DNA of 64,000 bases from Vibrio chagasii (GCF_002954585.1 NZ_MSCI01000002.1:1776089-1840088), one strand, 5' to 3'. Shown: positions 18,200 through 28,662, counted from the first letter of the stretch. Notes: generated by a model not told the origin, from the sequence alone. A program made the numbers and translations.

Positions 18200-18985
18200 T
18201 TATAAGTGGGTTTGTGCCACTTTGGCCGAAGCACTGTTTGGGTACTCGGTAACGACTTGTTGGTAATATTTCTTAGCTTGCGCCGCATTGTTATTGCGCG
18301 CTGCTATGTCACCAAGCTTAACCAGTGCGTCCGCTCGCTTGTTTGAGTCTTTGTACGACACAACAGCGGCAAAGCTCTTCACAGCCTCTTTATCCTGCTT
18401 CTTAGCAAAATAAAGCTGACCTAACCAGTAATGAGAGTTAGGTGTGAAGGTGGAATCTGGGAAGTCTTTTTGAAACTGTTGGAATGCAGCAATCGCACCC
18501 GTGTAGTCTCGTTGCTTGAGAATCATGTCTACAGCATTTTGATAAGCAGTCTGCTCATCAACATCAGCACTGAACGTACCAGAAGCTTCTTTAGAGCCTT
18601 CGCTCGCGGCTACTGCTACCGTTGCGGTACCTGCTGCTTTCACCTCACCTCTTACGCGATCAAGCTCGATAAAGAGTTCACGTTGGCGCTCTAGCATTTG
18701 TTTCATATCGTAACTATTGCGTTCTAGCTCACCACGAAGCTCACTGATTTCCAGTGCCATATCGTCCATTTGCTGTTGCATTTGAAGCTGAACAAGATTG
18801 CGATTTTGAAGCAGGCGCTCTAAACGCTCAATATCTGATTCGTTAGATGCTGATCGAGAGGAAGAAGAAGTTGAATTGGTTGCGGTGCTATTGAGATCGG
18901 ATACTGGAGCTGGTGCAGCGAACGCGGTGTTCGCTGCACTTGCCAGTAACGAAAGCAAAATGACTCGCTTTGTGTTACTGAACAT
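18200..18985 (-). CDS. cpoB: Cell division coordinator CpoB (YbgF)
   Basis: A 261-residue periplasmic protein. It has a signal peptide ending near AFA (about residue 23), then a trimerisation coiled coil (about 45-110, rich in Q, E, L and R), then C-terminal TPR-like repeats (YWLGQLYFAKKQDKEAVKSF; ALVKLGDIAARNN). In E. coli it links PBP1B with the Tol complex to coordinate septal peptidoglycan synthesis with outer-membrane constriction. The ATG at 18985 has GAGG nine bases upstream; a TTG five codons earlier is less likely. It is the last gene of the Tol operon, 33 bases after pal. Confidence 0.92.
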   Translation of the reverse strand: MFSNTKRVILLSLLASAANTAFAAPAPVSDLNSTATNSTSSSSRSASNESDIERLERLLQNRNLVQLQMQQQMDDMALEISELRGELERNSYDMKQMLERQRELFIELDRVRGEVKAAGTATVAVAASEGSKEASGTFSADVDEQTAYQNAVDMILKQRDYTGAIAAFQQFQKDFPDSTFTPNSHYWLGQLYFAKKQDKEAVKSFAAVVSYKDSNKRADALVKLGDIAARNNNAAQAKKYYQQVVTEYPNSASAKVAQTHL

Positions 18986-19018
18986 GAGGCAATTCCTCAA
19001 TTAAATAGCTTACTAGGA

Positions 19019-19561
19019 TTAGTAAACTAGTACTGCGCGACGGTTTTTAGCGTACACATCTTCAGATTGACCTAGAAGAAGTGGCTTCTCTTCACCGTAG
19101 CTTACGATAGAGATTTGGTCAGCTTGAACACCTAGAGCTTGTAGGTATTTTGCTACAGCTTGTGCACGACGCTCGCCAAGTGCGATGTTGTACTCTGGAG
19201 TACCGCGCTCGTCAGCGTGACCTTCGATAGTTACTTTCATGTCTACGTTTTTAACTAGGTAAGCTGCGTGAGCTGCTAGCATTTCTTCGTAGTCGCCAGC
19301 GATAGTAGAGTTATCGAATGCGAAGTAGATTGTTTGAGTTTCACGTAGTGCTTGCTCTTTAAGCTCTTGCTCAGACAGTTGACCGTTAGCGTCAATTGGC
19401 GTTACAACAGTTGTATCTACGTTGCCTTCTGAACCAGAAGTAGTTTGGTTGCTTTCAGTACCAGATGTTGCAGATGTTGCTTCATCAGTTGAGCTACATG
19501 CCGTTACTGCCATCACTGGTAGTGCAATCATTAAGCCTTTAAGAACTTTATTAAGTTGCAT
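19019..19561 (-). CDS. pal: Peptidoglycan-associated lipoprotein Pal
   Basis: A 180-residue outer-membrane lipoprotein. The lipobox is VTAC (Cys22), followed by a Ser/Thr-rich linker and the OmpA-like peptidoglycan-binding domain. The domain is recognised by [10 protein letters not shown], the [21 protein letters not shown] motif and KPLLLGQSE. Pal binds meso-diaminopimelate in peptidoglycan and cycles with TolB to pull in the outer membrane during division. It lies 111 bases after tolB, so a separate promoter there is possible. Confidence 0.96.
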   Translation of the reverse strand: MQLNKVLKGLMIALPVMAVTACSSTDEATSATSGTESNQTTSGSEGNVDTTVVTPIDANGQLSEQELKEQALRETQTIYFAFDNSTIAGDYEEMLAAHAAYLVKNVDMKVTIEGHADERGTPEYNIALGERRAQAVAKYLQALGVQADQISIVSYGEEKPLLLGQSEDVYAKNRRAVLVY

Positions 19562-19672
19562 CGTTTTTTCCTTACGTTATCAAACTTAGTTTCTACAGCG
19601 ACTAAGTGCTATAGATAGTTAAATGCCACAATAGTTAACACTATCAATAGCTAAAAGAATATGTGACTCGTC

Positions 19673-21028
19673 CTAGAGGAACGGAGACCATGAAGGCGCT
19701 CTTACACGTCCGTTGGTAGCCGGTAATCTAGCTTTAAAACGGCCATCGATAGAAACCATCGATAGTACGTTCGTCTTGTTGTAAATAGAGCTATAGATAA
19801 CCATACCTCCATTTGGTGCAATACTTGGAGACTCGTCTAACAATGTTTTTGTTAGTACTTGAACCGCACCAGTTTCCAAATCCTGCTTAGCCAAGTTAAA
19901 GCCTGAGTTGCTGCGATTAACCATGATCAGGAATCGTCCATCAGGGGTAATCTGGCCACCTAAGTTTTGGCTACCTTGCCAAGTAATACGAGATGTCGAA
20001 TTATTTGACAAATTTACATTATATATCTGAGGTTTACCACCACGATCAGACGTAAAGATTAGAGACTTACCGTCTGGATGCCAGAATGGTTCCGTATTAT
20101 TCGAACGGCCGCGGGTAATTTGAGTCAGCTTACGGCTTGCTAGGTCAAGCGTGTACACCTGAAGGCTGCCTGTTTTCGACAATACTAGCGCGAGCTTTTT
20201 ACCATCAGGAGAGAATCTTGGCGCACCATTGTGACGAGGGTATGACGTCACTTTCTCACGTTCACCCGTGTAAATATTCATGATGAAGATTTCAGCTTGG
20301 CCATTCTGGAAGCTCACGTAAGCAAGCTTTTTGCCGTCTGGAGACCATGCTGGAGACATTAGAGGCTGTTTAGAGCGAAGTACAAGGCGCTCATTGAAAC
20401 CATCGTAGTCTGCTACGCGAAGCTGATACGGGTATTTGTCTTTGTCGTTCACAACAACGTAAGAAATACGTGTTAGAAACGCGCCTTTCTCACCTGTTAG
20501 CTCTTCATATACCAAATCAGAGATACGGTGTGCGTACTCTCTTAGGCGCTTACCAGGTACGGTCGCTTTCTTATTGAACAACACGTGATCTTTTGAAAGT
20601 ACCAATTGACCTTCATCGCTTAGCGCGCGGCTTTGGCCTTTCGTTAACTGGCCACGAACAATATCGATCAGTTGGTAATTCACCACGTACTGCCCTTCGG
20701 CATTTTTTGTGATGCTACCCGTTAGTAGTGAATCAACACCTAGGTTAGTCCAAGCATCAAAGTTTACCTCTGTTTCGCTATAAGGCGTTTGAGGCATTTT
20801 GCTTGTCGCAACTGGGCTGAATTTACCACTACGCTGTAAGTCAGAAGCGATAACTGCTGACACATCGTGTGGTAGTGGCTCAGCACCTTCCCAGCGGAAA
20901 GGTACGATAGCGATAGGTCGTGCAGAGTTAATACCGTCTGTTATGACAATCTCTAATTTGGCAAAAGCTGAACTAGAAAAAAGACAAGCCATAACAAACA
21001 AGCTTTTGAAAAAGTTACCTTTAAGCAT
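19673..21028 (-). CDS. tolB: Tol-Pal system beta-propeller protein TolB
   Basis: A 451-residue periplasmic protein. A signal peptide (to about SSSAFA, residue 23) is followed by the N-terminal TolA-contact domain and a six-bladed beta-propeller built from [12 protein letters not shown] / [13 protein letters not shown] / [13 protein letters not shown] / [15 protein letters not shown] repeats that bind Pal. Slightly longer than E. coli TolB (430). Seventeen bases separate it from tolA. Confidence 0.96.
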   Translation of the reverse strand: MLKGNFFKSLFVMACLFSSSAFAKLEIVITDGINSARPIAIVPFRWEGAEPLPHDVSAVIASDLQRSGKFSPVATSKMPQTPYSETEVNFDAWTNLGVDSLLTGSITKNAEGQYVVNYQLIDIVRGQLTKGQSRALSDEGQLVLSKDHVLFNKKATVPGKRLREYAHRISDLVYEELTGEKGAFLTRISYVVVNDKDKYPYQLRVADYDGFNERLVLRSKQPLMSPAWSPDGKKLAYVSFQNGQAEIFIMNIYTGEREKVTSYPRHNGAPRFSPDGKKLALVLSKTGSLQVYTLDLASRKLTQITRGRSNNTEPFWHPDGKSLIFTSDRGGKPQIYNVNLSNNSTSRITWQGSQNLGGQITPDGRFLIMVNRSNSGFNLAKQDLETGAVQVLTKTLLDESPSIAPNGGMVIYSSIYNKTNVLSMVSIDGRFKARLPATNGRVRAPSWSPFL

Positions 21029-21045
21029 AAGTTATCCATTTCTCA

Positions 21046-22113
21046 TTATGGGCTAAACCGAAAATCAAAATCTCGGAATATGTTTTGTAGTGATGAATCC
21101 TGTGGAAAATCAAACTCTCTCGCTTTAACTGTGGCAGCCTTAGCTGCTGAACACAGCTGACGATTGCCACTAACAACAGAGACCCTCTTCACTACTGCTT
21201 TATTTCCACCGATTGGTGTCAATTGAATGTTAAGAACACATTCTTCACCACGGAATGAATCTTCCATAAGCAGATTACGCTGTACCGTTTGTTGATAAAT
21301 CGATATATATCTAGCCTTCTCATCTTCTAAGTGCTGATTCAATGCAGCATTGTTACTAATTTGTTCACTCTCTAACCCTGCAAAGATATCGTTCAGTGCA
21401 GCTTCTTGCTGTTTACGCTCTTTCTCAGCTCTGGCTGCCGCCTCTTTTGCTTTACGTGCTTTCTCAGCTGCAGCGGCGGCTTCTTTCTCTTTCGCTATAC
21501 GCTGCTTCTCAGCACGTTCAGCGGCTTCTTTTTCTTTACGAGCTTTTTCAGCGGCCTCTTGTGCAGCTTTTTCTTTTGCCACTCGTTCTTGTTCCGCTTT
21601 TGCAATCGCTGCTTCTTTCGCTTTACGCTCTTTCTCAGCTTTCACTAGAGCCGCCTCTTTTAACTTGCGGTCTGCTTCTGCTTTAGCAGCTTTCTTCTTC
21701 TCTTGCTCTAAACGTGCTTGTTCAGCTTTGCGTTTTTTCTCGTTTTCGACACGTCGCTTTTCTGCTTCTCGAGCGGCTTTCGCATCCTTCGCTTGTTGCT
21801 CTTTTAGCTTACGGATGTTTTCTTCTTCAGCCTTACGATTCTTTTCTAGCCTTTCACTTTCGCGTCGAAGCTTGTCTAAGCGCTCTTGCTCTTTCTTACT
21901 CGCCGCTTCACGTTGTTGACGAATTTGTTGAGCTTGTTGACGAACCAATTGAGGGTCAATAACGACAGCCTGCACCATCTGCCCAGTAGGCTTAGGTTCA
22001 GACATAGTAAAATCCGCTCCCCATATGAGTGCAACGAATAAGACTACGTGCAGCCCAAGTGAAATTAGAAGCGGCTTTTTGAAACTGTTGGATTTTTTAT
22101 TATTCGCTTTCAT
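21046..22113 (-). CDS. tolA: Tol-Pal system protein TolA
   Basis: A 355-residue inner-membrane protein. One membrane helix (about residues 13-32) is followed by a long Ala/Lys/Glu-rich helical rod (about 60-245, many KAKEAA/EAAEKARK repeats) and a C-terminal globular domain with the conserved disulfide-type cysteines (EECVLNIQLTP and NRQLCSAA). TolA transduces proton-motive force from TolQR across the periplasm to TolB and Pal. It is shorter than E. coli TolA (421) because the repetitive rod is shorter. The low-complexity rod creates long false reading frames on the other strand. Confidence 0.95.
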   Translation of the reverse strand: MKANNKKSNSFKKPLLISLGLHVVLFVALIWGADFTMSEPKPTGQMVQAVVIDPQLVRQQAQQIRQQREAASKKEQERLDKLRRESERLEKNRKAEEENIRKLKEQQAKDAKAAREAEKRRVENEKKRKAEQARLEQEKKKAAKAEADRKLKEAALVKAEKERKAKEAAIAKAEQERVAKEKAAQEAAEKARKEKEAAERAEKQRIAKEKEAAAAAEKARKAKEAAARAEKERKQQEAALNDIFAGLESEQISNNAALNQHLEDEKARYISIYQQTVQRNLLMEDSFRGEECVLNIQLTPIGGNKAVVKRVSVVSGNRQLCSAAKAATVKAREFDFPQDSSLQNIFRDFDFRFSP

Positions 22114-22126
22114 GAATGCTACGGAG

Positions 22127-22570
22127 CTATTCCCTTATATCCGTTAAAAGGCCAACCTTTGGCACACCTGCACGGCTTAATTCATCAAGTAATAAAACCA
22201 CTTCAGCATAAGGAGTCGCAGCATCGCCACCCACCGCTACTGGAGAATTCGGTTTCAAAGACAGTTCAGCTTTTACTCGGACGATGATGTCTTCCAATGA
22301 TAGACCTCGCTGTACCTCTTCGTCGTTAACGCTTAGGCCAAGCTCGCCGTCTTTATTCACTTCAACGATAATGAAACTCGCGTTGTCATCACCTAATAAA
22401 TCTTGCGCTGACTTCGCAGTAGACGCCTGTGGTAGTTCAACATCCACACCTTGAGTTACAAACGGTGACGTCACCATGAAAATGATCAGCAATACGAGCA
22501 TAACGTCGATATAAGGTACGACGTTAATCTCAGCTGTCATTTTGCGTTTTTTAGGTTGGTATCCAGCCAT
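22127..22570 (-). CDS. tolR: Tol-Pal system protein TolR
   Basis: A 147-residue ExbD/TolR-family protein. It has a single membrane helix with the essential aspartate in the motif NVVPYIDVMLVLLIIFMVTSP (Asp about residue 23) and a periplasmic domain. Together with TolQ it forms the proton channel energising TolA. It lies 3 bases after tolQ. Confidence 0.96.
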   Translation of the reverse strand: MAGYQPKKRKMTAEINVVPYIDVMLVLLIIFMVTSPFVTQGVDVELPQASTAKSAQDLLGDDNASFIIVEVNKDGELGLSVNDEEVQRGLSLEDIIVRVKAELSLKPNSPVAVGGDAATPYAEVVLLLDELSRAGVPKVGLLTDIRE

Positions 22571-22573
22571 CTA

Positions 22574-23257
22574 TTATTCCCTGCCAGCCATCGCTTGACG
22601 GTGAAGAATGCTGTGGAACTCTTCAGAGAAAGTCGCGTAGTTATGTTCTAGCTTACCAACACTGCTGCTAAAGCGGTTGTATGCCATTACGGCTGGAATC
22701 GCAGCGAATAGACCCATAGCAGTTGCGATCAGAGCTTCTGCAATACCTGGTGCTACCATCGCCAATGTCGCTTGCTTAACTTCACCTAACGCGATGAATG
22801 AGTGCATGATACCCCAAACGGTACCGAACAGGCCGATGTATGGGCTGATAGAACCAACAGTCGCCAAGAAAGGTAAGTTAGTTTCTAGTTCATCCACTTC
22901 ACGAGCCACGGCTACGCGCATAGCACGGCCAGTGCCTTCCATAATGAAGTCGGGAGATGTCGCATTCGATTTACGAAGGCGTGCAAATTCAGTAAAGCCT
23001 GCGTAGAAAATTTCTTCTGTACCAGAAAGCTCGTCTTTACGTTTATTGCTCTCTTGGTACAACTTAGCCAAATCAACACCAGACCAGAATTTATCTTCGA
23101 AGACTTCTGCTTGTTTAGAAGCTTGAGATAGCACTTTACTTCTTTTTATGATCATTGCCCAAGAAACGACAGACATGCCCATGAGAGTCAGCATGACCAT
23201 TTTAACTAGTAAACTAGCTTCTAGAATTAGGCCTAAGATTGAGATTTCAGCAGTCAC
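22574..23257 (-). CDS. tolQ: Tol-Pal system protein TolQ
   Basis: A 227-residue ExbB/MotA-family inner-membrane protein with three helices. The conserved channel segment [13 protein letters not shown] and the third helix [27 protein letters not shown] are visible. It forms the stator-like motor with TolR. Its start overlaps the end of ybgC by 11 bases, pointing to translational coupling. Confidence 0.96.
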   Translation of the reverse strand: MTAEISILGLILEASLLVKMVMLTLMGMSVVSWAMIIKRSKVLSQASKQAEVFEDKFWSGVDLAKLYQESNKRKDELSGTEEIFYAGFTEFARLRKSNATSPDFIMEGTGRAMRVAVAREVDELETNLPFLATVGSISPYIGLFGTVWGIMHSFIALGEVKQATLAMVAPGIAEALIATAMGLFAAIPAVMAYNRFSSSVGKLEHNYATFSEEFHSILHRQAMAGRE

Positions 23258-23684
23258 TATTCGTTAGCTCCGTAAGAATAAATGTTGGCATTGCCTTGGG
23301 TTTCATTTTTTGATTGTCGATACATGCTACCTTAACCATTGCTTTACACAATGCTTTGCCATCAGGATTTACGATCTCTTGACAGAAGACCAAGGTAGCT
23401 CGCTTTAACTCGTAAACATTTGTAATGACTTGTAAAGAATCATCAAGACGTGCGCCTTGAATGAAATCAATGTCCATATGTCGGACTACAAAACCGATGT
23501 TTTGTTCTAATAATACTTGTTGAGAAACGCCAATTGAGCGTAGCATCTCAGTTCGAGCACGCTCGAAGAACTTGAGATAGTTCGAATGGTACACCACGCC
23601 ACCTGCGTCGGTGTCTTCGTAATATACGGTTACTGGCCACGTAAACGGCTTAGATAATCCCTGCAAATTGATACCACAAACCAA
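23247..23684 (-). CDS. ybgC: Acyl-CoA thioesterase YbgC
   Basis: A hotdog-fold thioesterase that hydrolyses short acyl-CoA; it begins the Tol operon in most gamma-proteobacteria. The catalytic segment is [27 protein letters not shown]. The start is problematic: there is no ATG or GTG before this segment in frame. Candidates are TTG at 23684 (145 residues) or TTG at 23666 (139 residues, nearer the usual length). The good ribosome site AAGGAG with GTG-ATG just upstream is in another frame and opens a short ORF ending where ybgC begins. The product call is secure; the start is not. Confidence 0.85.
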   Translation of the reverse strand: MVCGINLQGLSKPFTWPVTVYYEDTDAGGVVYHSNYLKFFERARTEMLRSIGVSQQVLLEQNIGFVVRHMDIDFIQGARLDDSLQVITNVYELKRATLVFCQEIVNPDGKALCKAMVKVACIDNQKMKPKAMPTFILTELTNSDC

Positions 23685-23762
23685 AAATCGATAAAGACAT
23701 CACTATAACCTAACTCCTTATCATTAATAGTATATGGCAGTGAATTTTTTGATTTAACAGAC

Positions 23763-23799
23763 GAAAAAAAAGGCCATCTGTATAAGATGGCCTCTTTTT
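23763..23799 (-). terminator. Terminator of the cydABX-ybgE operon region
   Basis: AGGCCATCT (23771-23779) and AGATGGCCT (23785-23793) form a 9-bp stem. On the minus strand a run of eight T follows. It lies about 60 bases past the ybgE stop and separates it from the ybgC-tol operon, which must then have its own promoter between 23700 and 23763. Confidence 0.85.
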
Positions 23800-23860
23800 G
23801 ACTAAAAACCCAACAAGTACAAAGGCTCACGTTGGATGAGAACCTAAAACCACACCTATT

Positions 23861-24163
23861 TTATAGAAGGCGTAGCACTGTCAGGTACAGCAGAATGGTA
23901 AGTGAAACGTATGGGCTAAACAGCAGTTGCCACATCCAAGCTCTAGGCTTAAACCCAACACCGTAAACCATGCTTGAGCACACAGCCCAGATAAACATTG
24001 GCCCGATGATCGCATTAAAGCCACCGATGCTTGCAGCATACGCTTCAGGATCCCACATCACTAAACCAACATGCATGAAACCCAATATTAGGGACAAAGC
24101 TCTTAGGAGAGTCTTGTCCATTGGTCGATGCAGCTTAGCGACTTGTTCTGCGAGATTACTCAC
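23861..24163 (-). CDS. ybgE: Cyd operon protein YbgE
   Basis: A 100-residue hydrophobic protein with three predicted helices, the YbgE family always found in cytochrome bd operons; function unsettled. The segment LILGFMHVGLVMWDPEAYAASIGGFN is characteristic. It starts with GTG at 24163, overlapping the cydX stop codon (GACAGTGAGTAATC), which implies coupled translation. Confidence 0.88.
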   Translation of the reverse strand: MSNLAEQVAKLHRPMDKTLLRALSLILGFMHVGLVMWDPEAYAASIGGFNAIIGPMFIWAVCSSMVYGVGFKPRAWMWQLLFSPYVSLTILLYLTVLRLL

Positions 24164-24263
24164 TGTCTTTGTCCATCATTTCAGAATGCTCAAGCCATAG
24201 AGCATTGATGATGCCGAATGCACATGCTAGAAGTACACCCAAAATCCATGCGAAATACCACAT
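24156..24263 (-). CDS. cydX: Cytochrome bd-I oxidase subunit CydX
   Basis: A 35-residue single-helix peptide, MWYFAWILGVLLACAFGI and onward, ending in EHSEMMDKDSE. The N-terminal MWYFAWILG signature is that of CydX, the small subunit needed for stability and activity of the CydAB quinol oxidase. AGGAG precedes the ATG at good distance. It lies 31 bases after cydB and overlaps ybgE by 8 bases. It is shorter than usual gene-finder cutoffs. Confidence 0.95.
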   Translation of the reverse strand: MWYFAWILGVLLACAFGIINALWLEHSEMMDKDSE

Positions 24264-24294
24264 AAAATTTCTCCTAAGTTATTTCACTTCTAGC

Positions 24295-25431
24295 TTAGTA
24301 AGCTGAAACGTCGTTATCTTCGATGTGTTTCTTATCTAGACGACCGAACATTTTGTGGTATGTCCAAGTTGTGTAGCCAAGAATCACAGGAACCATTACC
24401 GCCGCAACTGCAGTCATTAGACCAAGTGTTAGCTCACTCGCTGTTGAATCCCACATAGTCAAACTATGGTCAGGGTTCAGGCTTGATGGCATTACGAATG
24501 GGAACATTGCAAAACCAGCCGTTAAGATTACACCAGCGTTAGATAGGCTCGAGAATAAGAAAGCGAAGCCACCGCGCTCAAGGCGAGATGCAATCACAGC
24601 GAATAGTGGCATAACCACACCAAGAATCGGTGCCGCCCACATTGCTGGGTACGTCTCGAAGTTTGTCATCCACGCGCCAACTTGAAGTGATACTTCTTTG
24701 TTTAGCGGGTTAGAGTCTGCGAGCGTGTCAATCGTGCTTGTAATTACATAGCCTTCGATAGATTGAACCCAGAAGCCACCAATAACAAATAGCACAATTG
24801 AGATTAGGCCTGTGATCTGAGCAACGTTACGAGCACGAGCGTGCAACGCTTCTGTTGTCTTCATTTGTAGCCATGTTGCGCCTTGCGTCACGAACAACAT
24901 CAGCGCCAATACACCACATAGCAATGCAAACGGATTTAGCAGAGCGAAGAATGTACCGTGGTACTTAGACATCATTAGATCGTTAAGGTCAAATGGAACA
25001 CCTTGTAGTAGGTTACCAAATGCTACACCAAAGATGATTGGCGGAATTGTGCCACTAAAGCAAAGTGCGTAGTCCCACGTTTTACGCCATTTTGGATCTT
25101 CAATCTTAGAACGGTAATCAAGTGCAAGTGGTCGTAACCAAAGCGCTGCTAACGTCGCGTACATCGCGAAGTAGAAGCCAGAAAACGACGTTGCGTAAAC
25201 CAGCGGCCAAGCTGCGAACAGTGCGCCACCAGCCGTGATCAACCAAACTTGGTTGCCATCCCAGTGAGGGGCAATCGTATTCAGCATGATACGACGTTCA
25301 GTGTCACTCTTACCGATAACCGGTGAAAGTGCTGCAACACCCATATCGAAGCCATCTGTTACTGCGAAACCTACCAGTAGAACACCGATTAGGATCCACC
25401 AAATAAGTCGTAAGCTTTCGTAATCAAACAT
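24295..25431 (-). CDS. cydB: Cytochrome bd ubiquinol oxidase subunit II
   Basis: A 378-residue membrane protein with about nine helices. Signature segments are the N-terminal YESLRLIWWILIGVLLVGFAVTDGFDMG and LNTIAPHWDGNQVWLITAGGALFAAWP. With CydA it forms the high-affinity terminal oxidase that reduces O2 to water with quinol in microaerobic conditions. It lies 14 bases after cydA. Length equals the E. coli subunit (379). Confidence 0.97.
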   Translation of the reverse strand: MFDYESLRLIWWILIGVLLVGFAVTDGFDMGVAALSPVIGKSDTERRIMLNTIAPHWDGNQVWLITAGGALFAAWPLVYATSFSGFYFAMYATLAALWLRPLALDYRSKIEDPKWRKTWDYALCFSGTIPPIIFGVAFGNLLQGVPFDLNDLMMSKYHGTFFALLNPFALLCGVLALMLFVTQGATWLQMKTTEALHARARNVAQITGLISIVLFVIGGFWVQSIEGYVITSTIDTLADSNPLNKEVSLQVGAWMTNFETYPAMWAAPILGVVMPLFAVIASRLERGGFAFLFSSLSNAGVILTAGFAMFPFVMPSSLNPDHSLTMWDSTASELTLGLMTAVAAVMVPVILGYTTWTYHKMFGRLDKKHIEDNDVSAY

Positions 25432-25445
25432 TAATATTCCCTCAC

Positions 25446-27032
25446 TTATACTTCAACTGAACGGCTAACTTTGTCTTCAACAGAGTTATCGTTTTGTTCG
25501 AAGTGGTAACGGCCTGTCTTCAAGCTACTTGGACCTTTACGTGCGAATTTCAGCATTAGGTAAACTTCGGCAATCAGGAACACTGTGTACAGTGCCAGGA
25601 TAGCGAACAGAGAAGTCCAAAGCTGTTCAATAGTTAGTGCTGATGCAGCAACGTTAACCGGTAGGATTTCACCAACCGCCCATGGTTGACGACCAAATTC
25701 AGCAACAAACCAACCTGCTTCAATCGCAATCCATGGTAGTGGGATGCTGAATAAAGCAGCTTTGAGAATCCAAGGTTTCTGTTCGATTTTCTGGCGGCAT
25801 GTTTGGATAAATGAGGCACCGAAAACGAACAACATAATAAACCCGCAACCAACCATAATACGGAACGCACTAAACAATGGCCACACTGTTGGGATTGAAT
25901 CGTCCGCTGCCATTTGGATTTGGTCTTCCGTTGCGTCAACAACATTGTCTGTGTAACGTTTTAGAAGTAGTCCATAACCTAAGTCACCTTTGACTTCGTC
26001 AAACGCACTCATATTTGCTTCAGACTTATCACCTGCGCGAAGCTTTTCAAGTAGCTCGTATGCATAAATACCCGTGCGTATACGGTCAACATGCTGTTCA
26101 CGTAGGTCGTGTAGACCTGTTACTTGCTCATCAAACGAACGTGTTGCAATAATACCCATTACGTAAGGGATCTTGATTGCGTAATCCGTGTTCATGGTTT
26201 CTTGGTTTGGTACACCAAATAAAGTGAATGCAGCTGGTGCTGGCTCTGTGTGCCATTCAGCTTCAACCGCAGCGAGTTTCACTTTTTGAACTTCACCTAA
26301 CTCGTAACCAGATTCATCACCTAAAATAATCGTTGATAAAATAGCAGCCATACCGAAAGATGCTGCAATAGCGAATGAACGACGGGCAAACGCTATATCT
26401 CGGCCTTTTAGTAGGTAATATGAACTAATCCCCAGTATAAACATGGCACCACACGTGTAGCCAGAAGCTACTGTGTGTACAAACTTAACTTGTGCAACTG
26501 GGTTAAACACGACTTCTGCAAAACTTACCATTTCCATACGCATGGTTTCGAAGTTGAATTCTGCGCCTACTGGGTTTTGCATCCAGCCATTCGCTATAAG
26601 AATCCAAAGTGCAGAGAAGTTAGAGCCAAGTGCCACTAGCCAGGTTACCGCTAAGTGCTGACGCTTTGACAGTCTGTCCCAACCGAAGAAGAAAAGGCCA
26701 ACAAAAGTAGACTCTAGGAAGAATGCAACAAGCGCTTCGATAGCTAGCGGAGCACCAAAGATGTCGCCAACATAGTGAGAATAGTAAGACCAGTTAGTAC
26801 CAAACTGGAACTCCATGGTTAAGCCTGTCGCTACACCAAGAGCAAAGTTAATACCAAACAATTTACCCCAGAACTTAGTCATGTCCTTGTAAATTTGCTT
26901 GCCAGTCATTACATAAACAGACTCCATGATGGCAAGTAGAAATGCCATACCTAAAGTCAGTGGAACAAATAGGAAGTGATACATCGCTGTAAATGCAAAT
27001 TGCAATCGCGACAGATCAACAACATCAATCAT
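25446..27032 (-). CDS. cydA: Cytochrome bd ubiquinol oxidase subunit I
   Basis: A 528-residue polytopic protein carrying hemes b558, b595 and d. The N terminus [22 protein letters not shown] contains the conserved heme-b595 ligand His. [12 protein letters not shown] and the long periplasmic Q-loop for quinol binding (about residues 255-380) are present. I chose the ATG at 27032 ([12 protein letters not shown], with AAGGAG just upstream) rather than the start ten codons earlier. Promoter region upstream carries a perfect FNR site, fitting induction at low oxygen. Confidence 0.97.
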   Translation of the reverse strand: MIDVVDLSRLQFAFTAMYHFLFVPLTLGMAFLLAIMESVYVMTGKQIYKDMTKFWGKLFGINFALGVATGLTMEFQFGTNWSYYSHYVGDIFGAPLAIEALVAFFLESTFVGLFFFGWDRLSKRQHLAVTWLVALGSNFSALWILIANGWMQNPVGAEFNFETMRMEMVSFAEVVFNPVAQVKFVHTVASGYTCGAMFILGISSYYLLKGRDIAFARRSFAIAASFGMAAILSTIILGDESGYELGEVQKVKLAAVEAEWHTEPAPAAFTLFGVPNQETMNTDYAIKIPYVMGIIATRSFDEQVTGLHDLREQHVDRIRTGIYAYELLEKLRAGDKSEANMSAFDEVKGDLGYGLLLKRYTDNVVDATEDQIQMAADDSIPTVWPLFSAFRIMVGCGFIMLFVFGASFIQTCRQKIEQKPWILKAALFSIPLPWIAIEAGWFVAEFGRQPWAVGEILPVNVAASALTIEQLWTSLFAILALYTVFLIAEVYLMLKFARKGPSSLKTGRYHFEQNDNSVEDKVSRSVEV

Positions 27033-27247
27033 GGTAACTCCTTTGTGTCGGCTGAATGACACTTGTGTGATTATTCACCTCAAAAATCCATGTTAAAACA
27101 ATTTGTAAAATTGTTATTACAACTTGAAATTTGTAGCAAAAACGTACCGTTATAGTTAGATTATTGTTAAGCATGAGCTAATATAGCTGGCGCTAATATT
27201 ACTGGTAAAATCAGTATGTTTCAAAAGGTTTATGGGAAAACCCTGCG

Positions 27248-27261
27248 TTGATTTGTATCAA
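27248..27261. promoter_or_regulatory. FNR-binding site upstream of cydA
   Basis: TTGATTTGTATCAA matches the FNR consensus TTGAT-N4-ATCAA at every defined base. It is centred about 222 bases before the cydA start codon. FNR senses lack of oxygen. In E. coli FNR represses cydA under full anoxia while ArcA activates it; which sign applies here cannot be read from sequence. Confidence 0.75.
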
Positions 27262-27536
27262 ATTTATTCGTGCAAATTAGGGTTATTTTTGAACAATTAT
27301 GATTAAAATCACACCAATTTGGCTTGTGTTAATAACACTGCATGATAGCTGTGACAAAACATCAGCACACTATCAACATTAGAGTCACAACTACCCATAA
27401 AGTACTAACAAGAAATATGACAACTTATTTCAATTTTTGTTAGCTAAATCAAAGCTGAAATCATAGTTTTCATTTTTGAAGTGCTCTATTTGAGCTTTAT
27501 AGCGACTCGCGCAAAGAGTTGTTATTCAGTAAAACG

Positions 27537-27568
27537 CAAAAAATCCCAGCGCTTATGCAACTGGGATC
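27537..27568 (-). terminator. Terminator of ruvB
   Basis: ATCCCAG (27543-27549) and CTGGGAT (27561-27567) pair around an 11-base loop, with a T run on the minus strand (plus-strand A run at 27538-27543). Confidence 0.75.
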
Positions 27569-27584
27569 TTTAAAAATGAATAAT

Positions 27585-28601
27585 CTAGCGATTGGACGGT
27601 CTATCTATTCCAAAGTGTAAATAGGCTCTGTCGGTCGCAATTCGACCTCTTGGTGTTCTTTGTAGATAACCTTGCTGAATCAGATACGGCTCTAATACAT
27701 CTTCAATGGTGTCTTTTTCTTCACCAATGGCTGCTGCCATGTTATCGATACCAACCGGACCACCACCAAATTTCTCCATGATTGCCAGTAAAAGTTTTCT
27801 GTCCATATAATCGAAACCTTTAGCATCGACATCAAGCATGTTCAGTGCGCTATCTGCGACCTCTGGGCAAATATGACCATTCCCCTTCACTTCCGCATAG
27901 TCACGAACACGGCGCAATAAGCGGTTTGCAATACGTGGTGTACCACGAGCACGACGAGCAACTTCTAATGCACCTTCCGCTTCCATCGATAAACCAAGAC
28001 AATCGGCACTGCGCTGCACGATGTTTTGCAAGTCTTCGACTTTATAATACTCAAGACGTTGAGTGATACCAAAACGGTCACGAAGGGGAGAAGTCAGTGA
28101 GCCAGCACGAGTAGTTGCGCCAATCAAAGTGAAAGGCGGCAGGTCAATTTTAATTGAACGTGCAGCAGGGCCTTCACCGATCATGATGTCCAACTGATAA
28201 TCTTCCATAGCTGGATACAACACCTCTTCAACCACAGGGCTTAATCGGTGGATCTCGTCAATGAATAGCACATCATTTTCTTCAAGGTTAGTTAGCAGCG
28301 CCGCTAAGTCACCGGCCTTCTCCAATACAGGGCCAGAAGTGGTACGAATGTTTACATCCATCTCATTGGCAACGATATTCGCTAACGTCGTTTTACCAAG
28401 ACCGGGAGGACCGAATATCAACAGATGATCAAGCGCTTCATTACGCAGCTGTGCCGCTTTGATGAATATCTCCATCTGGTCACGAACGTGGTCCTGACCT
28501 TGATAGTCGGCGAGTGCCTTTGGTCGTATTGCACGGTCGATAACATCTTCATCTTTAAAGACCGGGTTGTCAGGAGCAATGAGGCGATCTGCTTCAATCA
28601 T
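27585..28601 (-). CDS. ruvB: Holliday junction branch migration DNA helicase RuvB
   Basis: A 338-residue AAA+ motor. Walker A is GPPGLGKTT, Walker [10 protein letters not shown], sensor and arginine-finger region [18 protein letters not shown], and a C-terminal winged helix ([17 protein letters not shown]). It drives branch migration of Holliday junctions with RuvA. I start it at [10 protein letters not shown] (28601), the conserved N terminus; the frame runs 14 codons further upstream. It is separated from ruvA by 199 bases containing nested hairpins. Confidence 0.96.
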   Translation of the reverse strand: MIEADRLIAPDNPVFKDEDVIDRAIRPKALADYQGQDHVRDQMEIFIKAAQLRNEALDHLLIFGPPGLGKTTLANIVANEMDVNIRTTSGPVLEKAGDLAALLTNLEENDVLFIDEIHRLSPVVEEVLYPAMEDYQLDIMIGEGPAARSIKIDLPPFTLIGATTRAGSLTSPLRDRFGITQRLEYYKVEDLQNIVQRSADCLGLSMEAEGALEVARRARGTPRIANRLLRRVRDYAEVKGNGHICPEVADSALNMLDVDAKGFDYMDRKLLLAIMEKFGGGPVGIDNMAAAIGEEKDTIEDVLEPYLIQQGYLQRTPRGRIATDRAYLHFGIDRPSNR

Positions 28602-28662
28602 AGAGAGTTCCAATTTGAGAGGGTTAGCTCTGTTTTCTTTCAATTCTTGTTAAAAGTATCAC

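Larger units (their letters stand above)
27033..27584 (-). promoter_or_regulatory. cyd operon promoter and leader region
   Basis: A 552-base gene-free stretch between cydA and ruvB, very AT-rich. It holds a perfect FNR dyad (27248-27261), a pair of direct repeats GCTAATAT (27177-27184 and 27192-27199) of the size of ArcA-type half-sites, and, at its far end, the ruvB terminator (27537-27568). No coding frame of note is visible. The length fits the complex multi-promoter cyd control regions known in enterics. Confidence 0.6.

Noticed and set aside
21350..21919. 189-codon plus-strand frame opposite tolA, plus others in the same place
   Set aside because: It is a mirror of the Ala/Lys/Glu repeat rod of TolA; composition is low-complexity Ser/Phe/Ala and there is no ribosome site.
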